Assembly (NCBI GenBank): GCA_964344135.1
Contig: CAYFMF010000001.1
Span: 1 to 64,000 of the forward strand
Direction of reading: 5' to 3'
DNA length: 64,000 nucleotides
From: Thiopontia sp964344135
Lineage (GTDB): Bacteria > Pseudomonadota > Gammaproteobacteria > GCF-002020875
How positions within the stretch are numbered: the stretch's first letter is position 1; each line of letters begins with the position of its first letter. Both the position numbers and the translations under genes were made by a program. Of the stretch, positions 51,507 to 60,068 are shown one piece after another. The notes under the pieces were generated by a model. The model did not search any database. It had not been told where the DNA came from and saw nothing but the letters and a program-made list of their open reading frames with translations.

Positions 51507-51804
51507 AAGAGAACCCCACTGCTGATCTGAGAGCGGACATGGTCGCACAGTTTGTCGCAGATCGCAGGGATTATTCCGGGTTGCAGCCTGAGCGGCTGCA
51601 AAAAAAAGCACGACCCTTATGGATCGTGCCGAATCATAACTACCAAAGGAGGAGTAACAGCAGCTATGTAAATCTGGTAAAACTGATGATCAGAAATGAA
51701 GCCGATGCTGAAGTGTCATGAGGAGGAGGGATTGACCCTCCAGCACCAGCCCATTGGAGGGTTATTCTGCCGGTGAACTGTTTCACCCCTATTTCCGAAT
51801 TGTT
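51507..51804. other. 298-bp intergenic region with terminator and hairpin
   Basis: No protein gene is supported. It contains an intrinsic terminator reading on the minus strand (51600-51629) and a perfect 8-bp stem accctcca / tggagggt (51735-51742, 51755-51762). It may be the 3' untranslated region of the yciB-yciI-bolA transcript or include a small RNA. Confidence 0.55.
51600..51629 (-). terminator. Intrinsic terminator on the minus strand
   Basis: On the plus strand AAAAAAAA (51600-51607) precedes gcacgaccc (51608-51616), a four-base loop and ggatcgtgc (51621-51629), a 9-bp stem with one mismatch. Read on the minus strand it is a stem followed by eight T. It lies 175 nt after the bolA stop. 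Confidence 0.8.
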
Positions 51805-52083
51805 TCAGAATGTTTCAGGGACTGTTTTTTCTATCCTGATGCTGAGGGCGTGGATCTCGTTCTCCATCAGGGGGTCGACTGCACCATAGACCAGCCGGTG
51901 TTGCTGAATCAGGCTCTTGCCATCAAACATGGGTGATGCGATATGGATCGTGAAGTGGCCCGCCCCGCCCGCACTCTTGTGGCCGGCATGCTCATCCGAG
52001 TTGTCCTCGATCTCCAGGGAGGTGGGTGAGAACGCCTTTGTCAGGAGTGCCCGAATCGCCTCAATACGCTCTTCCGGACTCAC
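51805..52083 (-). CDS. BolA family protein
   Basis: 92 residues from GTG 52083 (aggag five bases upstream). The BolA core is present: EERIEAIRALLTKAFSPTSLEI, GHFTIHIASPMFDGKSLIQQHRLVY and the Cys-free ending. BolA proteins pair with monothiol glutaredoxins in iron-sulfur handling or act as regulators; several bacterial subtypes exist and this one cannot be placed. It is the last gene of the yciB-yciI-bolA run. Confidence 0.9.
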   Translation of the reverse strand: MSPEERIEAIRALLTKAFSPTSLEIEDNSDEHAGHKSAGGAGHFTIHIASPMFDGKSLIQQHRLVYGAVDPLMENEIHALSIRIEKTVPETF

Positions 52084-52091
52084 TGTTACTC

Positions 52092-52391
52092 CTAGGGCAG
52101 TACATGCTTGAAGGGTTTGACGGTAACCTGCTGGTAGACATCGGCTGCAACATAGGGATCCTGGTCGGCCCACTGCCGGGCCACCTCCAGTGAGGGGAAT
52201 TCGGCAACCACCAGGCTTCCGCTAAACCCCGCAGGTCCCGGGTCCTCGCTGTCGATTGCGGGGTGTGGACCGGCAAGCAGAAGTCGTCCCTCATCGCGCA
52301 GCTGTTCGAGTCGCTGCAGATGGTCCGGGCGGGCTGCAAGTCGTCTCTCCAGGCTGTTTTCCTGGTCCTGGCTGATGATGGCGTAGAGCAT
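52092..52391 (-). CDS. yciI: YciI-like protein
   Basis: 99 residues of ferredoxin-like dimeric fold: MLYAIISQDQENSLERRLAA, RLEQLRDEGRLLLAGPHPA and SLEVARQWADQDPYVAADVY, with the conserved Asp-Pro pair. The function of the family is uncertain. It overlaps yciB by one base and precedes bolA by 8 bp, the common yciB-yciI-bolA order. Confidence 0.95.
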   Translation of the reverse strand: MLYAIISQDQENSLERRLAARPDHLQRLEQLRDEGRLLLAGPHPAIDSEDPGPAGFSGSLVVAEFPSLEVARQWADQDPYVAADVYQQVTVKPFKHVLP

Positions 52392-52996
52392 TATGGTGTC
52401 TCCCTCTCTCTCTCCGGTTCATCCAGAGTGGTTTCGGTGGCAGGCTCCTCCTGCATGTGGCGGGTCATGTAGAAAGCCTGTGCGATCACGAAGCTGAAGG
52501 TCAGCCCCATCACCCCGAAGAGCTTGAAGTTGACCCAGATCTCCTCGCGCACCTGTTCGTCCAGCTCGAGCCCGTAGTAGAAGGCGATATAGAGGTTGAT
52601 CAGCCCCACGATGATGAAGAAGATCCCCCAGCTCCAGTTGAGCCGGTTCCAGATATTGTGTTCGAGCGTTACGCTCCCCCCCATCATCCGTTTGGCCAGG
52701 GGTTTTTCTCCGATATAGCCGCTTGCGATAAAGGCCAGCCCAAAGACCCAGTTCACGACGGTCACCTTCCACTTGATGAAGGCGGCATCCTGAAAGATCA
52801 GGGTTGCTCCGCCCAGCACGGTGATGAGGCCGAGGGTGACCAGGTGCATCTTCTCAAAGCGGCGGTGGCGCAGCCAGAAGAGGACAACCTGTATTGCGGA
52901 GGCGGCAATGGCAACCGCTGTTGCGACAAAGATGTCATACATCTTGTAGGCAACAAAAAAGAGGATGACAGGAAAGAGATCAAAAAGAAATTTCAT
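52391..52996 (-). CDS. yciB: Inner-membrane septation protein A homologue (YciB)
   Basis: 201 residues with five hydrophobic segments. The family start KFLFDLFPVILFFVAYKMYD and the segments TLIFQDAAFIKWKVTVVNWVFG and LEHNIWNRLNWSWGIFFI are clear. It is linked to envelope and septum integrity in E. coli and other bacteria. The acidic C-terminal tail (EEPATETTLDEPERERETP) is longer than usual. Confidence 0.95.
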   Translation of the reverse strand: MKFLFDLFPVILFFVAYKMYDIFVATAVAIAASAIQVVLFWLRHRRFEKMHLVTLGLITVLGGATLIFQDAAFIKWKVTVVNWVFGLAFIASGYIGEKPLAKRMMGGSVTLEHNIWNRLNWSWGIFFIIVGLINLYIAFYYGLELDEQVREEIWVNFKLFGVMGLTFSFVIAQAFYMTRHMQEEPATETTLDEPERERETP

Positions 52997-53051
52997 TGGA
53001 TGAGGGGTAAAATGGGCCTTTAATCAGGGGCTGATCATACCATACCAACTC

Positions 53052-53927
53052 ATGCTGAATATTGACCTCCATAGCCACTCCACAGTCTCGGACGGAACGC
53101 TCTCTCCGGCCGCACTGGTGCGCCGTGCCCGGGAGCAGGGGGTCGACCTCCTTGCACTGACCGATCACGACGAGGTGGCAGGCATTGCAGAGGCTGAGGA
53201 GGAGGCCGGCAGGGTGGGCATCCGGCTGCTGGCTGGGGTCGAGATATCGGTTACCTGGGGGGGGCAGACCATCCATCTGGTGGGGCTGAATGTTGATCCG
53301 GAGAATCTGGAGCTGCAGCAGGGGCTGGCACGGCTGCGGGAGTATCGGCGGTGGCGGGGGGAAGAGATCGGACGCCGGCTGGAGCGGGCGGGCATCGCGC
53401 AGGCATACCGGGGGGCGCTGGGGTATCAGCAGGGTGATCTTCTGACCCGAACCCACTATGGACGTTTTCTGGTCGGTGCGGGGGTGGTGGAGACGATGCA
53501 GGATGCCTTCAAAAAGTATCTGCTGCGCGGAAAACCGGGATATGTCTCGGGGCGCTGGGCCACGCTGGAGGAGGCTGTGGGGTGGATTCGCGCTGCGGGC
53601 GGGGTCGCAGTAGTTGCCCATCCGGCACGATACGGGATGACCCGGACCAGGCTGAGGGCGATGCTGGGGGAGTTTATTGAGTGTGGCGGTGAAGGGTTGG
53701 AGGTGGTCTCCAGCAGCCACAATGGGAACGAGACCCGTACCATGGCCAGCAATGCGATGGATCTGGGGCTTGCGGCCTCCCGCGGTTCCGATTTTCATGA
53801 CCCCGACAACCGCTGGATTGAGCTGGGCCGTCTCCCCGCACTGCCAGAGGGATGTGACCCCATCTGGGATCGGATGGCGCTTGCCCTGCCGGATCTTCCA
53901 TCAGCAGAGTGTTTAGTGGGGGGGTAG
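53052..53927 (+). CDS. rnm: PHP-domain phosphoesterase (RNase AM / YciV type)
   Basis: 291 residues. The PHP metal motifs are seen in order: IDLHSHSTVSDG, LALTDHDEVAGI, GVEISVTWGG, NSHNG-like SSSHNGNE and the closing GSDFHDPDN. The E. coli orthologue YciV/TrpH is a 5' to 3' exonuclease and 3',5'-nucleotide phosphatase. Followed one base later by yciO, as in E. coli. Confidence 0.92.
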   Translation: MLNIDLHSHSTVSDGTLSPAALVRRAREQGVDLLALTDHDEVAGIAEAEEEAGRVGIRLLAGVEISVTWGGQTIHLVGLNVDPENLELQQGLARLREYRRWRGEEIGRRLERAGIAQAYRGALGYQQGDLLTRTHYGRFLVGAGVVETMQDAFKKYLLRGKPGYVSGRWATLEEAVGWIRAAGGVAVVAHPARYGMTRTRLRAMLGEFIECGGEGLEVVSSSHNGNETRTMASNAMDLGLAASRGSDFHDPDNRWIELGRLPALPEGCDPIWDRMALALPDLPSAECLVGG

Positions 53928-54548
53928 ATGGCCAGGATTCTCGAGATTCACCCGCTCAACCCACAACCAAGATTGATTGAGCAGGTGGTAGAGGTGGTAC
54001 GGAAGGGGGGGGTGATTGCTTACCCCACCGACTCCAGCTATGCACTGGGGTGCCATATCGGAGACAAGCAGGCGATGGAGCGGATCCGCCGGATTCGCCG
54101 TGTTGGTCCGGACCACAACTTTACCCTGGTCTGCCCCAACCTCTCCGACCTCAGCCTCTATGCCAAGGTCGACAACACCTCATTTCGGTTGATGAAGCGG
54201 GTCATGCCGGGCCCCTATACCCTGATCCTGAAGGCAAGTCGGGAGGTGCCGCGCCGGCTGCAACACCCCAAGCGAAAGACGATCGGGCTCCGTGTCCCCG
54301 ATAACCGGGTTGCACACGCCCTGATGGAGGCGCTGGGCGAGCCGCTGATGAGCTCTACCCTGATCCCCCCGGGCGGGGAGTTTCCGCTGAATGACCCCGA
54401 TGAGATTGACCGGCAGATGGGCCATGCGCTGGATCTGATCATTGATGGGGGGCACTGTGGTGTGGAGCCCACTACTGTGGTCAATATGGTGGATGGAATC
54501 CCCGAGGTTGTCCGTGTCGGTTGTGGTGATCCGGCACCATTTGAGTGA
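53928..54548 (+). CDS. yciO: Sua5/YciO/YrdC family protein, YciO type
   Basis: 206 residues. YAYPTDSSYALGC-like start (VIAYPTDSSYALGCHIGDK), IRRIRRVGPDHNFTLVC, MPGPYTLILKAS and STLIPPGGEFPLNDPDEI. These match the YciO branch rather than TsaC, whose role in t6A synthesis is well defined. The YciO role is less certain. Contiguous with the PHP gene. Confidence 0.92.
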   Translation: MARILEIHPLNPQPRLIEQVVEVVRKGGVIAYPTDSSYALGCHIGDKQAMERIRRIRRVGPDHNFTLVCPNLSDLSLYAKVDNTSFRLMKRVMPGPYTLILKASREVPRRLQHPKRKTIGLRVPDNRVAHALMEALGEPLMSSTLIPPGGEFPLNDPDEIDRQMGHALDLIIDGGHCGVEPTTVVNMVDGIPEVVRVGCGDPAPFE

Positions 54549-54562
54549 GCAGAGAGGTATAA

Positions 54563-55252
54563 TTGAGCCCAATGAGCCAGTTCTCCATGATTCAGAATAT
54601 CGCCATCTGGGCGCTTCCCGTTCTCTTTGCAATTACTGCCCACGAGGTGGCCCATGGCTGGGTGGCCAAGAAGATGGGAGACAAGACCGCAATGATGATG
54701 GGGCGACTGACCCTCAATCCAATCAAGCATGTGGATCCGGTGGGGACGGTTGCCGTTCCCCTGCTGCTGGTCATATTGCAGACCGGCTTTCTCTTTGGGT
54801 GGGCCCGGCCGGTTCCGGTCACCATGGAGAATCTGCGCCATCCCAAACGGGACATGGTCTGGGTTGCGCTCGCAGGCCCGGCATCGAACGGGGTGATGGC
54901 GCTACTGTGGGTTGCGGTGATCCAGGTCGGGGCACTGGTCCCCCTCTCTGCGATCGCGCTGCCGATGGTGCTGATGGGGAGTGCCGGCGTGGTCATCAAT
55001 GTGATGCTGATGGTACTCAACCTGGTGCCACTCCCACCGCTGGATGGGGGGCGCATTGTTGCCGGGCTGCTTCCCGGGCCGCTCTCCTGGAAATTCAGCC
55101 GGATCGAGCCCTATGGCTTCTTCATCCTGATCGCACTGCTGGTAACGGGGATACTTTGGGGTGTGATCGGGCCAATCATCTCGTGGCTGATCGTCCACAT
55201 CATGATGATTGCTGTCGACAACCCTGAGGTTGTACTCAATCTAATCTTGTAA
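54563..55252 (+). CDS. Site-2 protease family (M50) membrane metalloprotease
   Basis: 229 residues with six hydrophobic segments. Zinc motif HEVAH in ITAHEVAHGWVAKKMG near residue 27, a GWARPVPV segment and the third-ligand motif NLVPLPPLDGGR. No PDZ domain, unlike RseP at 11.5 kb. The start is TTG 54563 (agagg upstream) or ATG 54572. The substrate is unknown; the same gene often lies between yciO and trpS in relatives. Confidence 0.9.
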   Translation: MSPMSQFSMIQNIAIWALPVLFAITAHEVAHGWVAKKMGDKTAMMMGRLTLNPIKHVDPVGTVAVPLLLVILQTGFLFGWARPVPVTMENLRHPKRDMVWVALAGPASNGVMALLWVAVIQVGALVPLSAIALPMVLMGSAGVVINVMLMVLNLVPLPPLDGGRIVAGLLPGPLSWKFSRIEPYGFFILIALLVTGILWGVIGPIISWLIVHIMMIAVDNPEVVLNLIL

Positions 55253-55275
55253 TCTTACAAAACTGTACGGGCAAT

Positions 55276-56514
55276 ATGAACTCAATAACCAACAGCCGCT
55301 CCACGGTGCCATCACAATTTCATCGGGTGGTTTCAGGAATGCGGCCGACCGGAAATCTCCATCTGGGGCACTATCATGGGGTGCTGGAGAACTGGGTACG
55401 TCTGCAGCACGAGTATGAGTGCTTCTTCTTTGTTGCCGACTGGCATGCACTGACCACCCACTATGAGGACCCATCGGTCATCGAGCAGAGTGTCCATGAG
55501 ATGGTCATCGACTGGCTGGCAGCGGGGGTTGATCCCGGTGTATCCAGAATCTTTATCCAGTCTCATGTGCCGGAGCATGCGGAGCTGCACACACTGCTGT
55601 CGATGATGACCCCGCTTAGCTGGCTGGAGCGGGTTCCCACCTACAAGGATCAGCAGGAGAAGCTGAAGGAGAGGGATCTCTCCACCTACGGTTTTCTTGG
55701 ATATCCGCTGCTGCAGAGTGCCGATATTCTCGCCTATCGCGCGGGTCAGGTACCGGTGGGAGAGGATCAGGTGGCCCATGTCGAGCTTACCCGTGAGGTG
55801 GCGCGCCGCTTCAACCACCTCTACGGCAAGGAGCCCGGCTTCGAGGAGAAGGCAGAGAGTGCCGCCAGGAAGATGGGGAAGAAGAACGCAAAGCTCTACC
55901 ACCGGCTGCGTCGAAGCTTTCAGGAGGAGGGGGACCATGATGCGCTGCAGACCGCACGGGCACTGCTGGAGTCACAGCAGAATATCACGATGGGGGACCG
56001 GGAACGTCTCTTCGGATATCTGGATGGGGGGGGCAAGGTCATTCTGCCCGAGCCTCAGGCGCTGCTGACAAAGGCCTCGAAAATGCCGGGGCTGGATGGC
56101 CAGAAGATGTCAAAGTCCTACAACAACACCATCTCACTGAGAGAGGATCCGGCCGAGGCGGAGCAGAAGATTAGAACCATGCCAACCGATCCAGCACGGG
56201 TGCGCAGGACTGATCCAGGAGATCCCGAAAAGTGCCCAGTATGGGAGTTCCACAAGGTTTATACTGACGAGCAGACCCGTGCAGAACTGGCGGAGGGGTG
56301 TCGCAGCGCAGGGATTGGATGCCTCGATTGCAAGCAGTCCGTGGTGGATGGTGTAGTGAGGGAGCTGGTTCCGATGCGGGAGCGTGCAGGGCGTTTTACC
56401 GATGATCCTGCACTGGTGAGGAGTATCCTCGAGGAGGGGAGAGAGCTCGCGCGGGATGAGGCAAAGAGGACCATGGTTGAGGTTCGTCAGGCGATGGGTC
56501 TTGCCTATAATTGA
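55276..56514 (+). CDS. trpS: Tryptophan-tRNA ligase
   Basis: 412 residues, class I synthetase. HIGH-like GMRPTGNLHLGHYHG near residue 21, KMSKSYNN late. Longer than the 334-residue E. coli enzyme because of an insertion of roughly 70 residues before KMSKS (EPGFEEKAESAARKMGKKN ... GYLDGGGKVILPE), a form seen in many proteobacteria. No good ribosome binding site. Confidence 0.96.
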   Translation: MNSITNSRSTVPSQFHRVVSGMRPTGNLHLGHYHGVLENWVRLQHEYECFFFVADWHALTTHYEDPSVIEQSVHEMVIDWLAAGVDPGVSRIFIQSHVPEHAELHTLLSMMTPLSWLERVPTYKDQQEKLKERDLSTYGFLGYPLLQSADILAYRAGQVPVGEDQVAHVELTREVARRFNHLYGKEPGFEEKAESAARKMGKKNAKLYHRLRRSFQEEGDHDALQTARALLESQQNITMGDRERLFGYLDGGGKVILPEPQALLTKASKMPGLDGQKMSKSYNNTISLREDPAEAEQKIRTMPTDPARVRRTDPGDPEKCPVWEFHKVYTDEQTRAELAEGCRSAGIGCLDCKQSVVDGVVRELVPMRERAGRFTDDPALVRSILEEGRELARDEAKRTMVEVRQAMGLAYN

Positions 56515-56524
56515 GGGGGTTGAG

Positions 56525-57385
56525 ATGAACAATGAGCTGCCGTTGGGGGATGCATCCGCAGTCGATCCGGAGAGTGAGCGACTGTTGCGTGAAATCAGGG
56601 TTTCGGGAGAGTCTCTGCAGGAGCTTCCAAAGGATCTCTATATACCGCCGGAGGCGCTCAAGGTTGTACTGGATGCCTTTGAGGGTCCGCTCGATCTCCT
56701 GCTCTACCTGATTCGCAGGCAGAATCTGGAGATTCTGGAGATCCCCATTGCCGAGGTGACCCGCCAGTACATGGGTTATGTGGAGATGATGCGTGCCCTC
56801 AACCTGGAGCTGGCCGCAGAGTATCTGGTGATGGCCGCGATGCTGGCAGAGATCAAGTCCAGGATGTTGCTTCCTCGTCATGAGGAGGTTGAGGACGAGG
56901 AGGATCCAAGGGCAGAGCTGATCCGGAGACTCCAGGAGTATGAGCAGTTCAAGCGTGCTGCCGAGGAGCTGGGCGATCTTCCCCGCATGGAGCGGGATAT
57001 CAATCCGGTCGAGATTGCTGCCCCGGAACGGGGGCCCCGCCCACAGCCCGAGGTGCAGCTGCAGGCGCTATTGACGGCATTCAGTGATGTCCTGCAGCGG
57101 GCGGAGCTGTTTAACAGCCACCATGTGCAGCGTGAGCCGCTCTCGATCCGGGATCGCATGAGTACAATCCTTTCGCGGCTGGATGAGGTGGCTGGGGGGG
57201 ATGCCCCATTTGTCGAGTTTGCCTCCCTGTTTCATCTCGAGGAGGGGCGTGCCGGGGTTGTGATTACACTGATGGCCGTGCTTGAGTTGATCAAGGAGTC
57301 ACTGATTGGCGTGGTACAGAATGAGCCCTATGGGCCAATCTATATTCGCCCCTCATCTGAGGAGCCGCTAGAGCAGGGAGAGTGA
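56525..57385 (+). CDS. scpA: Segregation and condensation protein A
   Basis: Kleisin subunit linking the SMC heads. 286 residues from ATG 56525 with a purine-rich ribosome binding site; the frame is open upstream into trpS. Kleisin signature FEGPLDLLLYLIRRQNLEILEIPI near residue 60, LAAEYLVMAAMLAEIKSRMLLP, and the C-terminal winged helix. scpB follows after one base. Confidence 0.97.
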   Translation: MNNELPLGDASAVDPESERLLREIRVSGESLQELPKDLYIPPEALKVVLDAFEGPLDLLLYLIRRQNLEILEIPIAEVTRQYMGYVEMMRALNLELAAEYLVMAAMLAEIKSRMLLPRHEEVEDEEDPRAELIRRLQEYEQFKRAAEELGDLPRMERDINPVEIAAPERGPRPQPEVQLQALLTAFSDVLQRAELFNSHHVQREPLSIRDRMSTILSRLDEVAGGDAPFVEFASLFHLEEGRAGVVITLMAVLELIKESLIGVVQNEPYGPIYIRPSSEEPLEQGE

Positions 57386-57386
57386 G

Positions 57387-58031
57387 ATGGAGAGCAATCT
57401 GAAAAACATCATTGAGGCGGCGCTGATGGCCGCCGGCAGGCCACTCAGCATCAAACTGCTGCGCTCCCTGTTTGAGGAGCAGGCGCGCCCTGAGCGCAAG
57501 GAGATCCTGGAGGCCCTGCAGCAGCTGCAGCAGGAGAGTGAGGGTCGCGGATATGAGGTGGTTGAGGTTGCCAGTGGCTGGCGCATGCAGGTGCGGCAGG
57601 AGCTCTCCACCTGGATCAACCGTCTCTGGGAGGAGAAACCGGCGCGCTATTCACGTGCTCTGCTGGAGACCATGGCACTCATCGCCTACCGTCAGCCGAT
57701 CACCCGCGGGGAGATTGAGGAGATACGCGGGGTAGCGGTCAGTACCAATATCATGAAGACCCTGCAGGAGCGGGAGTGGATCCGTCTGCTTGGGCATCGC
57801 GATGTTCCCGGAAGGCCTGCCATCTACGGAACCAGCAAGAAGTTTCTCGACTACTTCGGTCTCAAGACCCTGGAGGAGATGCCGACCCTGATGGAGCTGA
57901 AGGAGATGGATCTGATGGGAGATGAGGCGGAATTTAATCTGGAGCAGGAGGAGCCCGATCTGGATGCAGAGGGTGAGGAGGAGTCCAGGGTTGATCTGCG
58001 TCTGATCGTAAACGAGAAGACGGAACAGTAA
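57387..58031 (+). CDS. scpB: Segregation and condensation protein B
   Basis: Dimeric winged-helix partner of ScpA. 214 residues: IIEAALMAAGRPLSIKLLRS at the N-terminus, ALLETMALIAYRQPITRGEIEEIRGV in the second winged helix and GRPAIYGTSKKFLDYFGL. The C-terminus is acidic. Its stop overlaps the rluB ATG (TAATG). scpA-scpB-rluB is the usual order. Confidence 0.97.
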   Translation: MESNLKNIIEAALMAAGRPLSIKLLRSLFEEQARPERKEILEALQQLQQESEGRGYEVVEVASGWRMQVRQELSTWINRLWEEKPARYSRALLETMALIAYRQPITRGEIEEIRGVAVSTNIMKTLQEREWIRLLGHRDVPGRPAIYGTSKKFLDYFGLKTLEEMPTLMELKEMDLMGDEAEFNLEQEEPDLDAEGEEESRVDLRLIVNEKTEQ

Positions 58032-58939
58032 TGGATCACACCCGCTCCGACAAGACCGATGAGGGCAGCAGGGAGGAGGAGAACGCTCTGCCAGGCGAGC
58101 GCCTGCAGAAGGTGATGGCAAGAGCCGGGATCGGCTCGCGCCGGGAGGTGGAGCGCTGGATGGAGGAGGGGCGGATCAAGGTGAACCGCAAGCCGGCCAA
58201 ACCAGGCATTCGTGTCACCGCCACCGATGAGATTCGACTCAATGGCGAGCGTGTCCACCCCTTTCCAAGGGATGGCAGCAGTCAACGTGTCCGGGTGCTG
58301 CTCTACAACAAGCCGGCCGGTCAGATCACGACGCGCAAGGACCCCGAAGGGCGTGATACCGTCTTCTCCCACCTCCCCAAGATCCGGGGCGCACGCTGGA
58401 TTGCAATCGGACGTCTCGACTACAACACCTCGGGGCTGCTGCTCTTTACCACGGATGGCGATCTTGCAAATCGCCTGATGCATCCCTCAGCCTCGATTGA
58501 CCGGGAGTATGCGGTGCGTACCCTTGGTGAGGCCACGGAGAGGCAGCTGCAGCAGCTGCGTGATGGTGTTCAGCTGGAGGATGGAATGGCCCGCTTCTCC
58601 GATATCGTGGATTCCGGAGGAAAGGGGACGAACCACTGGTATCATGTGGTTCTGCAGGAGGGGCGGAATCGCGAGGTACGCCGGATGTGGGAGGCTGTCG
58701 GGCTGACAGTAAGCCGCCTGATGCGGGTCCGTTTTGGCCCGATTGTACTCGGTTCCGGGGTCAGAGTGGGCAAGAGCAGGGAGCTGAGCCGGGAGGAGAT
58801 TCGTCAGCTGCAACAGGCGGCGGGAGTGGAGGTGACAGAGCCGTTGCAGTTGGGAACCACTCAGGAGGCGAGGAGATCTCCCTCCAGAAAGGGGAAGATT
58901 CGATACAGGTCATCCAGACGGAATGAACGGTCAAGCTGA
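58031..58939 (+). CDS. rluB: 23S rRNA pseudouridine(2605) synthase
   Basis: 302 residues. N-terminal S4 RNA-binding domain (RLQKVMARAGIGSRREVERW), then the RsuA-type catalytic motif IGRLDYNTSGLLLFTTDGDL with the nucleophile Asp. Basic C-terminal tail (SPSRKGKIRYRSSRRNERSS). It overlaps the next gene by 17 bp. Confidence 0.95.
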   Translation: MDHTRSDKTDEGSREEENALPGERLQKVMARAGIGSRREVERWMEEGRIKVNRKPAKPGIRVTATDEIRLNGERVHPFPRDGSSQRVRVLLYNKPAGQITTRKDPEGRDTVFSHLPKIRGARWIAIGRLDYNTSGLLLFTTDGDLANRLMHPSASIDREYAVRTLGEATERQLQQLRDGVQLEDGMARFSDIVDSGGKGTNHWYHVVLQEGRNREVRRMWEAVGLTVSRLMRVRFGPIVLGSGVRVGKSRELSREEIRQLQQAAGVEVTEPLQLGTTQEARRSPSRKGKIRYRSSRRNERSS

Positions 58940-59597
58940 CCTCCCCGCCCTTTTTCAACAGCTCTATCACCATTACGGCCCCCAGCAGTGGTGGCCGGCA
59001 GAGAGTCCGTTTGAGGTGATGGTAGGGGCGATTCTGACCCAGAATGCCGCATGGGAACGGGTCGAGGAGGCGGTTTCCAATCTGCGTTCTCAGCAGGTGC
59101 TGTCAGCAGAGGCAATTGTTGCGCTGCGACAGGAGGAGCTGGCGCAGCTGATCCGGCCCTGCGGCTACTTCAACCTCAAGGCAAAAAGGGTGCAGAGCTA
59201 CTGTCGATGGTATCTTGAGCATGAGGCACGGCTCTGGAAGAGCGATACCGCATCCCTGCGCAGGGAGCTGCTGGGGGTCCACGGAGTTGGTCCGGAGACG
59301 GCGGATGACATTCTCCTCTATGCATTCAAGCGCCCCGTATTTGTTGTCGATGCCTATACCCGCAGGATCCTGCAACGCCTCGGCTGGCTATCCGGGGACG
59401 AGCCCTATGAGGAGATTCGCCTCTGGGTTGAGCAGACCTTTTCCGGAGAGGAGGAGCAGGTCCGTAGAGAGCGCTTCAATGAGCTTCATGCACTGATTGT
59501 GGCCCACGCCAAGGAGCACTGCAGGAAACGTCCCCTCTGTGGTGGCTGCCCTCTCTCCTGTAGTTTTGCGCATGATTGCATTGAAAAGTGCCACTGA
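58923..59597 (+). CDS. HhH-GPD DNA glycosylase, endonuclease III-like
   Basis: 224 residues. The start PFEVMVGAILTQNAAWERVEEA and helix-hairpin-helix LGVHGVGPETADDILLYAFKRP are typical of the endonuclease III-like COG2231 branch. The catalytic Asp is kept (D143, FVVDAYTRRIL), but the Lys used by bifunctional Nth is Glu125 here, so a monofunctional glycosylase is expected. A Cys-rich C-terminus (C200, C206, C209, C213, C219) may bind a 4Fe-4S cluster with altered spacing. Confidence 0.85.
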   Translation: MNGQADLPALFQQLYHHYGPQQWWPAESPFEVMVGAILTQNAAWERVEEAVSNLRSQQVLSAEAIVALRQEELAQLIRPCGYFNLKAKRVQSYCRWYLEHEARLWKSDTASLRRELLGVHGVGPETADDILLYAFKRPVFVVDAYTRRILQRLGWLSGDEPYEEIRLWVEQTFSGEEEQVRRERFNELHALIVAHAKEHCRKRPLCGGCPLSCSFAHDCIEKCH

Positions 59598-59666
59598 ATT
59601 TCCTACTCTCTCCAGTAGTGGTGGAAGATATCCGGTCTTGCAATAATTCAATCAGGAGAAGAGCTC

Positions 59667-60068
59667 ATGGAAGATTTGGTTTGGGATAACGCGCTGAGTG
59701 TCCAGATTCAGGAGATTGATGAGGATCACCGCAGGCTTGTTGATCTGTTCAATATCCTGAGCCGATCCGTGAGAGAGGGTGATGCACCAGACTATATCGG
59801 TGCGGTGATGGAGGAGCTGGTCAACTGTACGGCCTGGCATTTCAGCCATGAGGAGCGGCTGATGTTGAGGTATCGATATGAGGGGGCTGACGAACACAAG
59901 AGTGAGCACCGGGAGCTGATCAGCAGTGCCAGAGCGCTTCAGCAGAGGATGGAGCAAGAGGGGAAGCCGCTCTCTGGTGAGGATATCGAGTTTCTTGAGC
60001 AGTGGCTGACCGGCCATATCCTCGGTGCCGATATGGAGCTGGGTAACCGGCTCGCCGAGGTGATGTAG
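59667..60068 (+). CDS. Bacteriohemerythrin
   Basis: 133-residue four-helix oxygen-binding protein with a di-iron site. All expected ligands are seen: H21 (DEDHRRLVDL), H58 and E62 (HFSHEE), H77 and H81 (HKSEH), H117 and D122 (HILGAD). It is free-standing, not fused to a signalling domain, and likely acts in oxygen storage or delivery. Strong ribosome binding site (aggagaag). Convergent with yciK. Confidence 0.95.
   Translation: MEDLVWDNALSVQIQEIDEDHRRLVDLFNILSRSVREGDAPDYIGAVMEELVNCTAWHFSHEERLMLRYRYEGADEHKSEHRELISSARALQQRMEQEGKPLSGEDIEFLEQWLTGHILGADMELGNRLAEVM

Noticed and set aside
51539..51721. 60-codon plus-strand frame over the terminator
   Set aside because: It reads through the intrinsic terminator hairpin and has no family-like sequence.
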